Below are positions 8,880 to 17,103 of a stretch of DNA of 64,000 nt, one piece after another. The DNA is taken from assembly GCF_001676725.1 (NCBI RefSeq), contig NZ_CP016172.1:3224001-3288000 (forward strand), given 5' to 3'. A program made the position numbers and the translations under genes. This DNA is from Bordetella flabilis. GTDB lineage: Bacteria > Pseudomonadota > Gammaproteobacteria > Burkholderiales > Burkholderiaceae_B. Under the pieces are notes generated by a model. It saw only the letters and a program-made list of their open reading frames with translations, was not told where the DNA came from and searched no databases. The first letter of the stretch is position 1, and each line of letters starts with the position of its first letter.

Positions 8880-9661
8880 CGCCGGCCTCCCTCGTCGATC
8901 AGCCCCATCTCCTGGAACATGTCGCGGATGCGGCGCACGTAGCCGCCGAATTCCGGTGATTCACGCACCGCCAGCGGACGCGGCCGCGGCAGGTCGATGT
9001 GCAGCGTCTCCACGATACGGCCGGGCCGTGGCGAAAACACGATCACCGTATCGCCCAGGAAGACCGCCTCGGCAATGCCATGGGTCACGAACAGTACCGT
9101 GTTGCGCACTTCCATCCAGATGCGCTGCAGCTCGACATTCATCTGGTCGCGCGTCAGGGCGTCCAGCGCACCGAAAGGCTCGTCCATCAGCAGCAACCTG
9201 GGGTCGTCGACCAGCGCGCGGCAGATGGCCGCCCGCTGGCGCATCCCGCCGGACAGCTCACGCGGATAGCTGTCGGCGAAGTCCTGCAGCCCGGTCAGCG
9301 CCAGCAGGTCGCGCACTTTGCCGGCGTAGTCGCCGACGCGCTTGCGGGCAAATTCGATGGGCAGCAGGACATTGCGCCGTATGCTGCGCCAATCGAGCAA
9401 CGCGTCGCGCTGAAACACCATGCCAATGCCGTCCGGCGGCCCCTTGACCGCCCAGCCGTCGACCCGCAGTTCGCCCGATGTGATGGACTCCAGTCCGGCC
9501 ACGCAACGCAGAAAGGTGCTCTTGCCGCAGCCGCTCGGTCCCAGGATCGTCACGAAGCGCCCCGCCGGCAGGTCCACCGACACGGCGTCCAGGGCCTGCA
9601 CGCCGCGCTCGCCGGGATAGTGCTTGCGGACGTCACGCGCGGACACCGCCCAGGCCGTCAT
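8876..9661 (-). CDS. ABC transporter ATP-binding protein, nitrate/sulfonate/taurine type
   Basis: 261 residues with Walker A (GPSGCGKST, near residue 40), the signature LSGGMRQRA and Walker B followed by the D-loop (LLLMDEPFGALD), plus the switch His in FVTHGIAEA. It overlaps the receptor gene by 4 bases upstream and the permease gene by 4 bases downstream, so the three are translated as one unit. It energises import through the permease at 8106-8879. Confidence 0.93.
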   Translation of the reverse strand: MTAWAVSARDVRKHYPGERGVQALDAVSVDLPAGRFVTILGPSGCGKSTFLRCVAGLESITSGELRVDGWAVKGPPDGIGMVFQRDALLDWRSIRRNVLLPIEFARKRVGDYAGKVRDLLALTGLQDFADSYPRELSGGMRQRAAICRALVDDPRLLLMDEPFGALDALTRDQMNVELQRIWMEVRNTVLFVTHGIAEAVFLGDTVIVFSPRPGRIVETLHIDLPRPRPLAVRESPEFGGYVRRIRDMFQEMGLIDEGGRR

Positions 9662-10683
9662 CGTCCCACCATGGCGTCATAGCGTTCGGCATGGACCAGG
9701 TCCGGCACATAGAAGCTGGCCGGATCGGCGTCCGCGGGGATCAATCCCACCGACGACAGGGTCTTGACCGCCTGGACCCAATCGGCCGGCACGGGACGGC
9801 CAAGGCGGCTGCCCGCGGCCGGCGTACCGAAGTATCCCTTCAAGGCGTCGATCTGGCCGCGCAGCACGGCCTTGTTCAGGCGTGCCTGCGGGCGCTGCGC
9901 CAGGATGGCGGCCACCGCCTCATCCTCGTGGCCGGCGTAGATGTATTCCCAGGCGCGCGCCGTCACGCTGGCGAAGCGCGCGATCGCGTCGCCCCGGGTC
10001 TTGAGCTTTTCCTCGCTGGCGAACAGGCCGAAGCTCGGCATGTTGAGGCCGTAGTCGGCGAAGCGCACGGCCTGCGACGGCCGCGTCTGCGAAACGACGG
10101 GCAGGAAAAACGGGATCGTGGAGAACGCGGCGTCGGCGCGCCCCACCGCATAAGTGGATGCCTTGCTGGCCGCATCGACGTTGACCAGTTCGACATCGCC
10201 GCGCTTGAGCTTGCCGGCCGCCAGGAAAGCGTCGATGAACGGCGCCTCCAGCGAGCCCGCCGTATAGGCCACCTTGCGCCCCTTGAGCGCGGCCGGTCCG
10301 CCGATGCCGGAATCGGCGGGAACCAGCAGCCCGATATCGCTCTGGCGCGCGAACACCGCCACCGCCTTGACCGGCAGGCCCTTGTCGCGCGCGATCATCA
10401 TGGAAGCGAGCGCGGCGTGGCCCACATCGAAGGCGTCGCTGGCGCCGACGATCTGCACGGTGGTGACCGAGCCGTTGCCGTCCTCCAGCGTGACATCCAG
10501 GCCAGCCTGCTTGTACCAGCCCTTCTGCTGGGCCAGGTGGAACGGCGCCTGCACGCCCCATGGCGTCCAGTCCAGGCGCACCTTCAGCGGCGCCACGTCC
10601 TGCGCGGCGGCCGCCGCGCATAGCGCCATGATGGCCACGCCGGCCAGCAGCCGGCTCCATACGCTTGCCTTAGCCTTATGCAT
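9658..10683 (-). CDS. ABC transporter substrate-binding protein, NMT1/THI5/SsuA-like
   Basis: 341 residues with a cleavable Sec signal (hydrophobic core LLAGVAIMALCAAAAA, cleavage near AAAQD). The mature part begins PLKVRLDWTPWGVQAPFHLAQ, the typical opening of NMT1-like periplasmic receptors. A GGGGAA ribosome site precedes the ATG. It starts 42 bases after the stop of the fused CoxS-CoxG gene, so it probably belongs to the same transcript as the hydroxylase. The ligand may be an aromatic or heteroaromatic acid in view of the neighbours; members of this family also bind sulfonates, nitrate and thiamine precursors. Confidence 0.9.
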   Translation of the reverse strand: MHKAKASVWSRLLAGVAIMALCAAAAAQDVAPLKVRLDWTPWGVQAPFHLAQQKGWYKQAGLDVTLEDGNGSVTTVQIVGASDAFDVGHAALASMMIARDKGLPVKAVAVFARQSDIGLLVPADSGIGGPAALKGRKVAYTAGSLEAPFIDAFLAAGKLKRGDVELVNVDAASKASTYAVGRADAAFSTIPFFLPVVSQTRPSQAVRFADYGLNMPSFGLFASEEKLKTRGDAIARFASVTARAWEYIYAGHEDEAVAAILAQRPQARLNKAVLRGQIDALKGYFGTPAAGSRLGRPVPADWVQAVKTLSSVGLIPADADPASFYVPDLVHAERYDAMVGR

Positions 10684-10725
10684 CGGTTCCCCTTGCCAGA
10701 TGAAACGCCGGCATGGCGCGCGGCA

Positions 10726-12042
10726 TCAGACGCCGCGGCCGAACCAGCGCCGGATGCGCGCCCACAGCACGTGGAAGAACATGCCGGAGGCATTGAACGA
10801 GGCCGGCGCGGCATCGCCGCCGCCCTCCATGCGGGCCGCCACGTTGCGGCCGAAATCGGCGATCATGCGGCGCACGAAGTCCTGCACCAGCCCGGAACGC
10901 GAAAACTGCGCCAGCGGGCCTTGCAGGGAGTATGCAAGCTCGACATGGACGCGGGCACGGTCGGCGCCGGCAGCCTCCACGCGGTACACGATGTCGCCGT
11001 TGGCGCGCGATCGGCTCAGCGTATCCTGGCCCGCGCCGCGAAACACCGCCCGCATCGCGGCGTCGTCGCGCTCCAGCCGCGCGGCGCCGTTGAACGCCGC
11101 GCGCATGGGACCGAACTTGACGGACACCGTGCCCTTGACCCGTTCACCCTGCTGTTCTTCGATGCTCGCGCCGGGCAGGCAGGCCGCCACGGCGGGAAGA
11201 TCCGCCATGAAGGCCCATACGCGCGCGGCCGGAAACGGCACATCGAACATGCCGTCGATCTGGTTGGTCTTGCCGGCGCCGGGCTGGGCCGTGGCCGGCG
11301 CGGTCCGCGCCGCCGTGCCCGCGGCCGCAGCGGATGCCGCGGCCGGTGCCCTGGGCGCCGAGGCGCCGGGTGGCATCGCCGCGCCGGACGGCGTTCCCGA
11401 CACGGCCGGCGCCGCCGCGCCCATGCCCGCCGACGAGGCTGCAGCGCCACCCCGTGGCACGTCCGACCCGGACGGCGTGAACGCCATGAATACCCGCTGC
11501 CCCGGGACGGCGACCGGCGCCGCGCCGCGGCCCTGCGCCAGTGCCGCGCGCAAACCGTCGACGTCCGCATCGGGCTGTTCGCGCAGTTCGCGCAGCACCG
11601 ACATGATGGCGCCCACGATGCCCATATATCCCGTGCAGCGGCACAGGTTGCCGGACAGTTCGACGCGCACGCGCGCCTCGTCCGCCTCCGGCAGCCGCAG
11701 CACGATATCGCGCGCCGTGGCCAGCATGCCCGGCGTGCAGTAGCCGCACTGCAAGGCGTGATGGCGGTTGAAGGCCTCGCGCAGCCGCCGCATGACGGGG
11801 TCGGCCTCGTAGCCTTCGATGGTGGTCACCCGCCTGCCTTCGCAGGCCACCGCGTAGGAGATACAGGACCGCACCGGCTCGCCGTCCAGCAACACTGTGC
11901 ACCCGCCGCACACCCCATGCTCGCAGCCCAGGTGGGTCCCGGTCAGCCGCAGCCGGTCGCGCAGGAAATCGCCCAGGTGCATGCGCGGCGGAGCGTCGTC
12001 CACCACCGGCGCGCCATTCACTTCCATCGTCACTTGCGTCAT
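10726..12042 (-). CDS. Fused 2Fe-2S subunit (CoxS-type) and CoxG/SRPBCC domain of a molybdenum hydroxylase; candidate picolinate dehydrogenase subunit
   Basis: 438 residues in three parts. Residues 1-150 are a complete two-cluster CoxS subunit: plant-type cluster at Cys40, Cys45, Cys48 and Cys60, second cluster at Cys99, Cys102, Cys134 and Cys136. Residues about 185-255 are an Ala/Gly/Pro-rich linker. Residues about 258-405 resemble CoxG/SRPBCC carbon-monoxide-dehydrogenase subunit G (DGMFDVPFPAARVWAFMADL, later GPLAQFSRSGLVQDF). The C-terminus ends in a short hydrophobic/basic segment (FFHVLWARIRRWFG) that could touch the membrane. CoxG proteins aid maturation or membrane attachment of these enzymes. 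The gene follows the FAD subunit by two bases. Confidence 0.9.
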   Translation of the reverse strand: MTQVTMEVNGAPVVDDAPPRMHLGDFLRDRLRLTGTHLGCEHGVCGGCTVLLDGEPVRSCISYAVACEGRRVTTIEGYEADPVMRRLREAFNRHHALQCGYCTPGMLATARDIVLRLPEADEARVRVELSGNLCRCTGYMGIVGAIMSVLRELREQPDADVDGLRAALAQGRGAAPVAVPGQRVFMAFTPSGSDVPRGGAAASSAGMGAAAPAVSGTPSGAAMPPGASAPRAPAAASAAAAGTAARTAPATAQPGAGKTNQIDGMFDVPFPAARVWAFMADLPAVAACLPGASIEEQQGERVKGTVSVKFGPMRAAFNGAARLERDDAAMRAVFRGAGQDTLSRSRANGDIVYRVEAAGADRARVHVELAYSLQGPLAQFSRSGLVQDFVRRMIADFGRNVAARMEGGGDAAPASFNASGMFFHVLWARIRRWFGRGV

Positions 12043-12044
12043 TG

Positions 12045-12881
12045 TTATCGTCCTTCACCCGTCACCTGCGCCAGGCAGCGCGCGATGGCCGCTGCGTGCA
12101 GTTGCCGGTGTGCATCGTCCCGGTCGGGCATCACCGCCGCCACTTCCTGCGCGATGGCGCCCGCTTCCACGGCGGCGGCGCCGTCCTGCGCCACCTGCGC
12201 CGCCAGGGCCGGCAACAGGCGCGGCGGGCCATCCAGGGCGCCCAGCGCGATGCGCGCCTGGGCGCTGGCCGGATCGAACCAGGCGGCACAGCTGGCTTCG
12301 GCGAACTCGCCGGTCTTGCGGCAAAACTTGTAATAGCCCCAGCGGGACTGCGCGCCGGCGACCGGCACGCACACGCCCTGGATCAGCTCGTCGTCCCGCA
12401 CGGCGGTCGTATAGGCGCCCTGCATCAGCGCGTCCGCGTCGACGACGCGCACCCCGTCGCTGCCCGCCAATTCGACACGCGCGCCGAGCGCCGCCATGAC
12501 GACCACCCAATCCGCGGCCGGATCCGCGTGGGCCAGGCTGCCGCCGACCGTGCCCCGGTTGCGCACCGCGCGATATGCAATGCCGGCCGCGACCTGTTGG
12601 AGGGGAGAACCGCGCAGAATGTCGTGCACGCCGTCCTCGATCTGCGCGTGCGTCACCGCCGCGCCCACGCGGATGGTGTCGCCGTCGCGCTCCACGGCAC
12701 GCAGCGCCTCGATGCCGGAAATATCGATGACCACCGCCGGCCGCGCCAGGCGCAGGTTCAGCATGGGGCCGAGGGACTGTCCGCCCGCCATCAGCTTGGC
12801 CAGCCCGGCATGGGCCTGCAGCGCGTCGATCGCCTGCCGGACCGACGTCGCGCGGATATAGTCGAATTTCGCCGCTTTCAT
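12045..12881 (-). CDS. FAD-binding subunit (CoxM type) of the molybdenum hydroxylase; candidate picolinate dehydrogenase subunit
   Basis: 278 residues. The FAD-binding motifs of the family are visible: AGGQSLGPMLNLRLARP near residue 32 and TVGGSLAHADPAAD near residue 111. An AGGAGC ribosome site precedes the ATG. The gene lies between the large Mo subunit (8-base gap) and the CoxS-CoxG fusion (2-base gap), so the enzyme is the usual L-M-S heterotrimer with order L, M, S. It should carry electrons from the iron-sulfur clusters to the external acceptor. Confidence 0.93.
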   Translation of the reverse strand: MKAAKFDYIRATSVRQAIDALQAHAGLAKLMAGGQSLGPMLNLRLARPAVVIDISGIEALRAVERDGDTIRVGAAVTHAQIEDGVHDILRGSPLQQVAAGIAYRAVRNRGTVGGSLAHADPAADWVVVMAALGARVELAGSDGVRVVDADALMQGAYTTAVRDDELIQGVCVPVAGAQSRWGYYKFCRKTGEFAEASCAAWFDPASAQARIALGALDGPPRLLPALAAQVAQDGAAAVEAGAIAQEVAAVMPDRDDAHRQLHAAAIARCLAQVTGEGR

Positions 12882-12889
12882 GATGCTCC

Positions 12890-15286
12890 TCAGGCGGCGC
12901 GCGCGCGCTCGGTGGCCTGGCGCGCCTGGCCTTCGGCGATGGCCTGCAGTACGCGCACCGGCGTTAGCGGCGTATGCGCGAGCTCGGCCGCCCCGACTGC
13001 CCGCAAGGCATCGTTCACGGCGTTGAACAGCACGGCCGGGGGCGCGATGGCGCCGCCCTCGCCCATGCCCTTGGCGCCGAACTCGGTGTGCGGCGACGGC
13101 GTCTCGAAGTGATGCATGCGCATGTGCGGGATTTCCGTCGGGCCGGGCAGCATATAGTCGGCAAGCGTGGAGGCAAGGGGTTGGCCGTTGGCGTCATACG
13201 GCGTTTCCTCGTAGAAGGCCGTGCCGATGCCCTGCGCGATACCGCCCATGGTCTGCCCTTCGACCACCATGGGGTTGATCATGGTCCCGCAGTCCTCGAC
13301 GACGACGTAGTCGAGGATCTCCACCGCCCCCGTGGCCGGGTCGACCGCCACCGTCGCCGCCTGGCTGGCGTAGGTAAAACAGCCGGTATCCACCTTGGGT
13401 TTGTAGCCCACGGTCACTTCCAGGCCGCTGGTATCGACATCCGCGGGCAGCAAATGCGGGCGCAGGTACCAGGCGTCGGCCACCTCGTCCATGGAGACCG
13501 AGCGGCCTTGCGCCAGGAAGCGCCCATCGGCCAGTTCGACGTCCGCCGGCGTGGCCTGCAACAGGTGCGCCGCGATATGGACCGCCCGCGGCAATAGGCG
13601 CTTGCAGGCCTGCGACACGGCGCCGCCGGACATGACCAGCGAGCGCGAGGCGTAGGTCCCGGTGGAAAACGGGGTCTGGCCGGTATCGCCGTGCACGACC
13701 TTGATGCGCGCCACGGGAATTCCCAGGATTTCGTTGGCGATCTGCGCGAACGTCGTTTCCATGCCCTGCCCGTGCGAATGCACGCCGACCCTGACTTCCA
13801 GCCCGCCGTCCGGCGTCACGCGCACGGTGGCCTGGTCGAATCCGGGAATGACCGGCGTGCCCCACGTGGCGAACACGGACGTCCCGTGCGCCGCCTGTTC
13901 GGTGTAGGTGGCCACACCGACGCCCAGCAGCCGCCCGTCGGCAAGCCCCTGCGCCTGGCGGGCGCGCACGCCTTGCGCGTCTATCATTTCCAGGGCCTTG
14001 CGCAGGCTGGCCGGATAGTCGCCGCTGTCCAGGTGCTTGTTCGTGACATTGACGTACGGCATCTGTTCGGGCTGGACCAGATTCTCCAGCCGCACCTCCC
14101 ACGGCTCGCGGCCGACCTCGCGCGCGATGGCGTCCATGGTCAGTTCGATGGCGAAACACACGCCGGTGCGGGCCACGCCACGGTAAGGCACGAAACCCGG
14201 CTTGTTGGTGGCCACCGCGCGCGTCACGCAGCGGTAGCCCTTGAAGTTGTACGGGCCCGGCAGGTTGCCCACCGCCTGGCCGGGCTCCAGCCCGATGGTG
14301 AAAGGCCACACCGAATACGCGCCGCCGTCGACGGTGATGCGCGCGTCCAGCGCCAGCAGCTTGCCGCGCCGGTCGGCGTACGCCACCATCTCGTAATGGT
14401 GCTCGCGCGAATTCGCGCCCGCCGTCAGGTGCTCGCGGCGGTCCTCGATATAGCGGAACGGCCGCCGGTAGGTCTTGGCCAGCCAGGCCACGCACAGTTC
14501 TTCCTGCTGCAGCACGCACTTGTAGCCGAAGGCGCCGCCCACGTCCGGCGATATCACGCGCACGCGTCCCTGCTCCAGTCCCAGGGTCTGCGCCAGGATG
14601 CTGCGGATCATGTGAGGCACCTGCGTGGCGCTGTACACCACCAGCTGGTCGCCCTGGTGGTCCCAGTAGGCCAGCACGGCCTTGCCTTCCATCGGCACCA
14701 TGCACTGGCGCGCGAGACGCATCTGGCGCCGCACGATCACGTCGGCCTGGGCGGCGTACGCGTCGAACTCCCTGTCCGCGTTCAAGGTGACGAAGACATT
14801 GTCCTTCCACTGGTCATGCACCAGGTTGTCCGTGGCGGCCTGCGCGGAAAACACATCGGCATAGACAGGCAGGTCTTCATAGTCGACATCGATGAGTTCG
14901 GCATGGTCTTCCGCCTCGGCCCGCGTGGGCGCGAAGGTCATGGCCACCGGCTCGCCGACGAAGCGCACCTTGCCGCTGGCCAGCGGCGGCTGCGCCGACG
15001 ACTGGTAGGTGGGCAGGCTGGAATCCGCGACGATGTCGGCCGCATCGGCCATCTGGTCGCGCAGGATGACACAGCCCGCCACGCCAGGGTCGACGCGGAC
15101 GTCGACGATACGCGCATGGGCCAGCGGGCTGCGCAGGAAGGCGACCTCGCACAGGCCCGGCATCGCCATGTCGGCGACGAAATTTCCCTTGCCGTGCAGG
15201 TGTCGGGCGTCCTCCTTGCGTGGCACGCGCGCCCCGATCCCTTCGGGCTTGCCGGCGCGCGTCCCGTGCGCATGTTCCGTCGTCAT
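12890..15286 (-). CDS. Molybdopterin-binding large subunit (CoxL/XdhB type); candidate picolinate 6-hydroxylating dehydrogenase
   Basis: 798 residues from the ATG ending at 15286, which has a clear GGAGG ribosome site; the longer open frame upstream overlaps the TRAP receptor gene and is rejected. Aldehyde oxidase/xanthine dehydrogenase motifs are present, including VGGAFGYKC and the catalytic-glutamate region GAKGMGEGGA near the C-terminus. The loop that is AYxCSFR in true CO dehydrogenases reads PYRGVAR here, so this is not a form I CO dehydrogenase. It would hydroxylate a ring carbon next to nitrogen using water. Beside a 2,5-dihydroxypyridine pathway and a four-component Rieske enzyme, picolinate to 6-hydroxypicolinate (PicA) is the best assignment; nicotinate or another pyridine acid is the alternative. 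Confidence 0.88.
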   Translation of the reverse strand: MTTEHAHGTRAGKPEGIGARVPRKEDARHLHGKGNFVADMAMPGLCEVAFLRSPLAHARIVDVRVDPGVAGCVILRDQMADAADIVADSSLPTYQSSAQPPLASGKVRFVGEPVAMTFAPTRAEAEDHAELIDVDYEDLPVYADVFSAQAATDNLVHDQWKDNVFVTLNADREFDAYAAQADVIVRRQMRLARQCMVPMEGKAVLAYWDHQGDQLVVYSATQVPHMIRSILAQTLGLEQGRVRVISPDVGGAFGYKCVLQQEELCVAWLAKTYRRPFRYIEDRREHLTAGANSREHHYEMVAYADRRGKLLALDARITVDGGAYSVWPFTIGLEPGQAVGNLPGPYNFKGYRCVTRAVATNKPGFVPYRGVARTGVCFAIELTMDAIAREVGREPWEVRLENLVQPEQMPYVNVTNKHLDSGDYPASLRKALEMIDAQGVRARQAQGLADGRLLGVGVATYTEQAAHGTSVFATWGTPVIPGFDQATVRVTPDGGLEVRVGVHSHGQGMETTFAQIANEILGIPVARIKVVHGDTGQTPFSTGTYASRSLVMSGGAVSQACKRLLPRAVHIAAHLLQATPADVELADGRFLAQGRSVSMDEVADAWYLRPHLLPADVDTSGLEVTVGYKPKVDTGCFTYASQAATVAVDPATGAVEILDYVVVEDCGTMINPMVVEGQTMGGIAQGIGTAFYEETPYDANGQPLASTLADYMLPGPTEIPHMRMHHFETPSPHTEFGAKGMGEGGAIAPPAVLFNAVNDALRAVGAAELAHTPLTPVRVLQAIAEGQARQATERARAA

Positions 15287-15306
15287 CCTGTCTTTCCTCC
15301 GCCTAT

Positions 15307-16410
15307 CTACTTGGCTTGAGCGCGCGCCACCTCGGCGAACGTGTAGTTGTCCAGCGCGTTTTCGGCCACGCGGAACCAGCCCGCCTCGTCTTGCTGGAAC
15401 TTTTTCCAACCGGGATACAGGGCCTTGAAATCCGGGTTCCTGGCCGACAGATCTTCCCAGAGCTCCTGCGACGCCTTGTACGCCGCGTCCATGACTTCCT
15501 TGGGAAAATACCGTACCTTCGCGCCGTTGGCGATCAATTGCCGCAGGGCCTGCGGGTTGCGGGCGTCGTAGTTCGCCAGCATCTTCATGCTCTGCTCGCC
15601 GGCCGCGCATTCGAACGCCGCCTTGTACGATTCCGGCAGCGCTTCCCAGGCCTTGTCGTGAACCATGCTGGTAATCGAGGCGCTGCCCTCGAACCAGCCC
15701 GGCGCGTAGTAGAACGGCGCGACCTTGTCGAAGCCCAGCTTGGCGTCGTCATAGGGGCCGATCCATTCGGCCGCGTCGATCGTGCCCTTCTCCAGCGCCG
15801 GGTAGATATCGCCCGGCGGAATCTGCTGCGGGATTACCCCGAGCTTGGACAGCACCATGCCGCCGATGCCGCCGATGCGCATGTTCAGCCCGTTCAAGTC
15901 CGCAACCGACTTGATCTCCTTGCGATACCAGCCGCCCATCTGCACGCCGACGTTGCCGCAGACGTGGTTGACGATGCTGTACTTCTTGTACAGCGCGCGC
16001 AACTGCTGCAAGCCGCCGCCATAGTGGATCCAGGCATTGTGCTGGCGCGCGTTCAGGCCGAAGGACAGGCCGGTATCGAAGGTCAAGGCGGTGTTCTTCC
16101 CGATATACGCGGTACTGAGGACGTGGTTGCATTCCACCGTACCGTTGCTGACCGCGTCCATGTTCTGTGCCGAGGGCACCAGTTCGCCGCCGGGAAACGG
16201 GCGTATCTCGAACTTGCCTTCCGTCAATTGCGAGACGCGCTTGCAGAGTTCGTCCGCCGAGCCGTAGATGGTGTCCAGGCTCTTGGGCCAACTGGTGGAC
16301 ATGCGCCAGCGCACGGCAGGATTGGCTTGTGCCAGGGCCGGAGCGGCCACGGCGGCGAGGCCCGCGCCCGCGGCGCCGGCTGCCTGCGTAAGGAAACGGC
16401 GTCGTTGCAT
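15307..16410 (-). CDS. TRAP transporter receptor, Tat-exported, FcbT1/TakP type
   Basis: 367 residues from the ATG ending at 16410, preceded by AAGGAGT. The N-terminus MQRRRFLTQAAGAAGAG is a twin-arginine signal, usual for the mannitol/chloroaromatic TRAP receptors. The mature start WRMSTSWPKSLDTIYGSADE and the later DAAEWIGPYDD are typical of this class. It is the first gene of the minus-strand run and lies directly downstream of two MarR boxes (16474-16505). Its class matches the TRAP permeases at 5741-8027, which lack their own receptor, so it probably feeds them. Likely ligand: picolinate or a related acid. Confidence 0.9.
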   Translation of the reverse strand: MQRRRFLTQAAGAAGAGLAAVAAPALAQANPAVRWRMSTSWPKSLDTIYGSADELCKRVSQLTEGKFEIRPFPGGELVPSAQNMDAVSNGTVECNHVLSTAYIGKNTALTFDTGLSFGLNARQHNAWIHYGGGLQQLRALYKKYSIVNHVCGNVGVQMGGWYRKEIKSVADLNGLNMRIGGIGGMVLSKLGVIPQQIPPGDIYPALEKGTIDAAEWIGPYDDAKLGFDKVAPFYYAPGWFEGSASITSMVHDKAWEALPESYKAAFECAAGEQSMKMLANYDARNPQALRQLIANGAKVRYFPKEVMDAAYKASQELWEDLSARNPDFKALYPGWKKFQQDEAGWFRVAENALDNYTFAEVARAQAK

Positions 16411-16473
16411 AAAGACTCCTTGATCGTAGAAAAAGAGTGCCGCGAGCGAGGCGGAAAACGTGGAAAAAAAACG

Positions 16474-16505
16474 TAAGTACACTGACCTGTTAGTCAGCAT
16501 ACTGA
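16474..16505. promoter_or_regulatory. Pair of PicR-type MarR operators upstream of the TRAP receptor gene
   Basis: Two 12-base boxes, TAAGTACACTGA (16474-16485) and TCAGCATACTGA (16494-16505), with centres 20 bases apart, i.e. about two helical turns on one face of the DNA. They match the consensus TCAG-N4-CTGA seen at other sites in this window and the TCAG-N4-CTNN motif reported for PicR. Confidence 0.75.
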
Positions 16506-16743
16506 CAGAGTTTTTGAGTGTCAACGATGATTACCCCTGTATTCGGGCGATCCCTGATGCGCACGGAAAACGCGCGCCACGGTGGTTCACGCCTGCATCG
16601 TCCTGGCGCATCGCCGCACCATTTCAACCCTATAAATACGAGGTGGCGCGGTATGTCGCCGGTTTTCCGCGCGCATACCCGGAGCGGCGATGCGGGTACT
16701 GCCGCCCCCCGGGAAATCCCTAGGACGTGGCATGTTTTTATGG

Positions 16744-16777
16744 GCAGTACACTGAACACATTTATTCAGCATACTGA
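16744..16777. promoter_or_regulatory. Pair of PicR-type MarR operators overlapping the start region of the Rieske ferredoxin gene
   Basis: GCAGTACACTGA (16744-16755) and TCAGCATACTGA (16766-16777), centres 22 bases apart. The second box ends 10 bases before the ATG at 16788 and reaches the ribosome-binding zone, so a bound repressor would block initiation or early elongation of transcription. Confidence 0.75.
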
Positions 16778-16787
16778 CGAGAACACG

Positions 16788-17099
16788 ATGAACTGGATAA
16801 GAATCGCATCCGCGGATGCACTGGACGACGACGAAGTGATGGCGGTCGACGCGGAGGGCCGGCAGTTCGCGCTGTATCGCAGCGACGGCGAGTTCTTCCT
16901 GTCCGACAACATCTGCACCCATGCCCATGCACTGCTGTCGGATGGCTACCTGGAAGACGGCTGTATCGAATGCCCTCTGCACCAGGCGCGCTTCGATATC
17001 AAGACGGGCAAGGCGCTTTGCGCCCCTGCCACGCGTGACATCCGCGTCTATCCCGTGAAGGTCGACGGCGATGCGGTGCTGGCCGACCTGGGCGAATAG
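16788..17099 (+). CDS. Rieske [2Fe-2S] ferredoxin component of a four-component hydroxylase (candidate PicB component)
   Basis: 103 residues from ATG 16788; the upstream frame extension crosses the operators and is rejected. Rieske ligands are clear: Cys43-x-His45 and Cys62-x2-His65 (CTH and CPLH). It is the first gene of a plus-strand operon with reductase, oxygenase large subunit and small subunit, together a complete ring-hydroxylating system. In the pic cluster of A. faecalis JQ135, PicB is described as a four-component 6-hydroxypicolinate monooxygenase, and gene order here agrees. It shuttles electrons from the reductase to the oxygenase. Confidence 0.92.
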   Translation: MNWIRIASADALDDDEVMAVDAEGRQFALYRSDGEFFLSDNICTHAHALLSDGYLEDGCIECPLHQARFDIKTGKALCAPATRDIRVYPVKVDGDAVLADLGE

Positions 17100-17103
17100 A
17101 CGT

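Larger units (their letters stand above)
16411..16787. promoter_or_regulatory. Divergent control region between TRAP receptor and Rieske oxygenase operons
   Basis: This 377-base gap separates the minus-strand import/hydroxylase run from the plus-strand oxygenase operon. It holds two pairs of MarR boxes, one pair about 65-95 bases upstream of each start on the receptor side and one pair ending 11 bases before the Rieske ferredoxin ATG. The GC-rich middle (about 16530-16735) contains no credible gene; a CCTATAAATA stretch near 16630 is the only AT-rich element there. Confidence 0.7.

Noticed and set aside
12890..15286. Possible aerobic carbon monoxide dehydrogenase
   Set aside because: The AYxCSFR loop of true CoxL is absent (PYRGVAR instead) and the neighbours form a pyridine pathway rather than a cox cluster.
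16518..16787. N-terminal extension of the Rieske ferredoxin frame
   Set aside because: It would translate through both operator pairs; the ferredoxin fold begins at the ATG at 16788.
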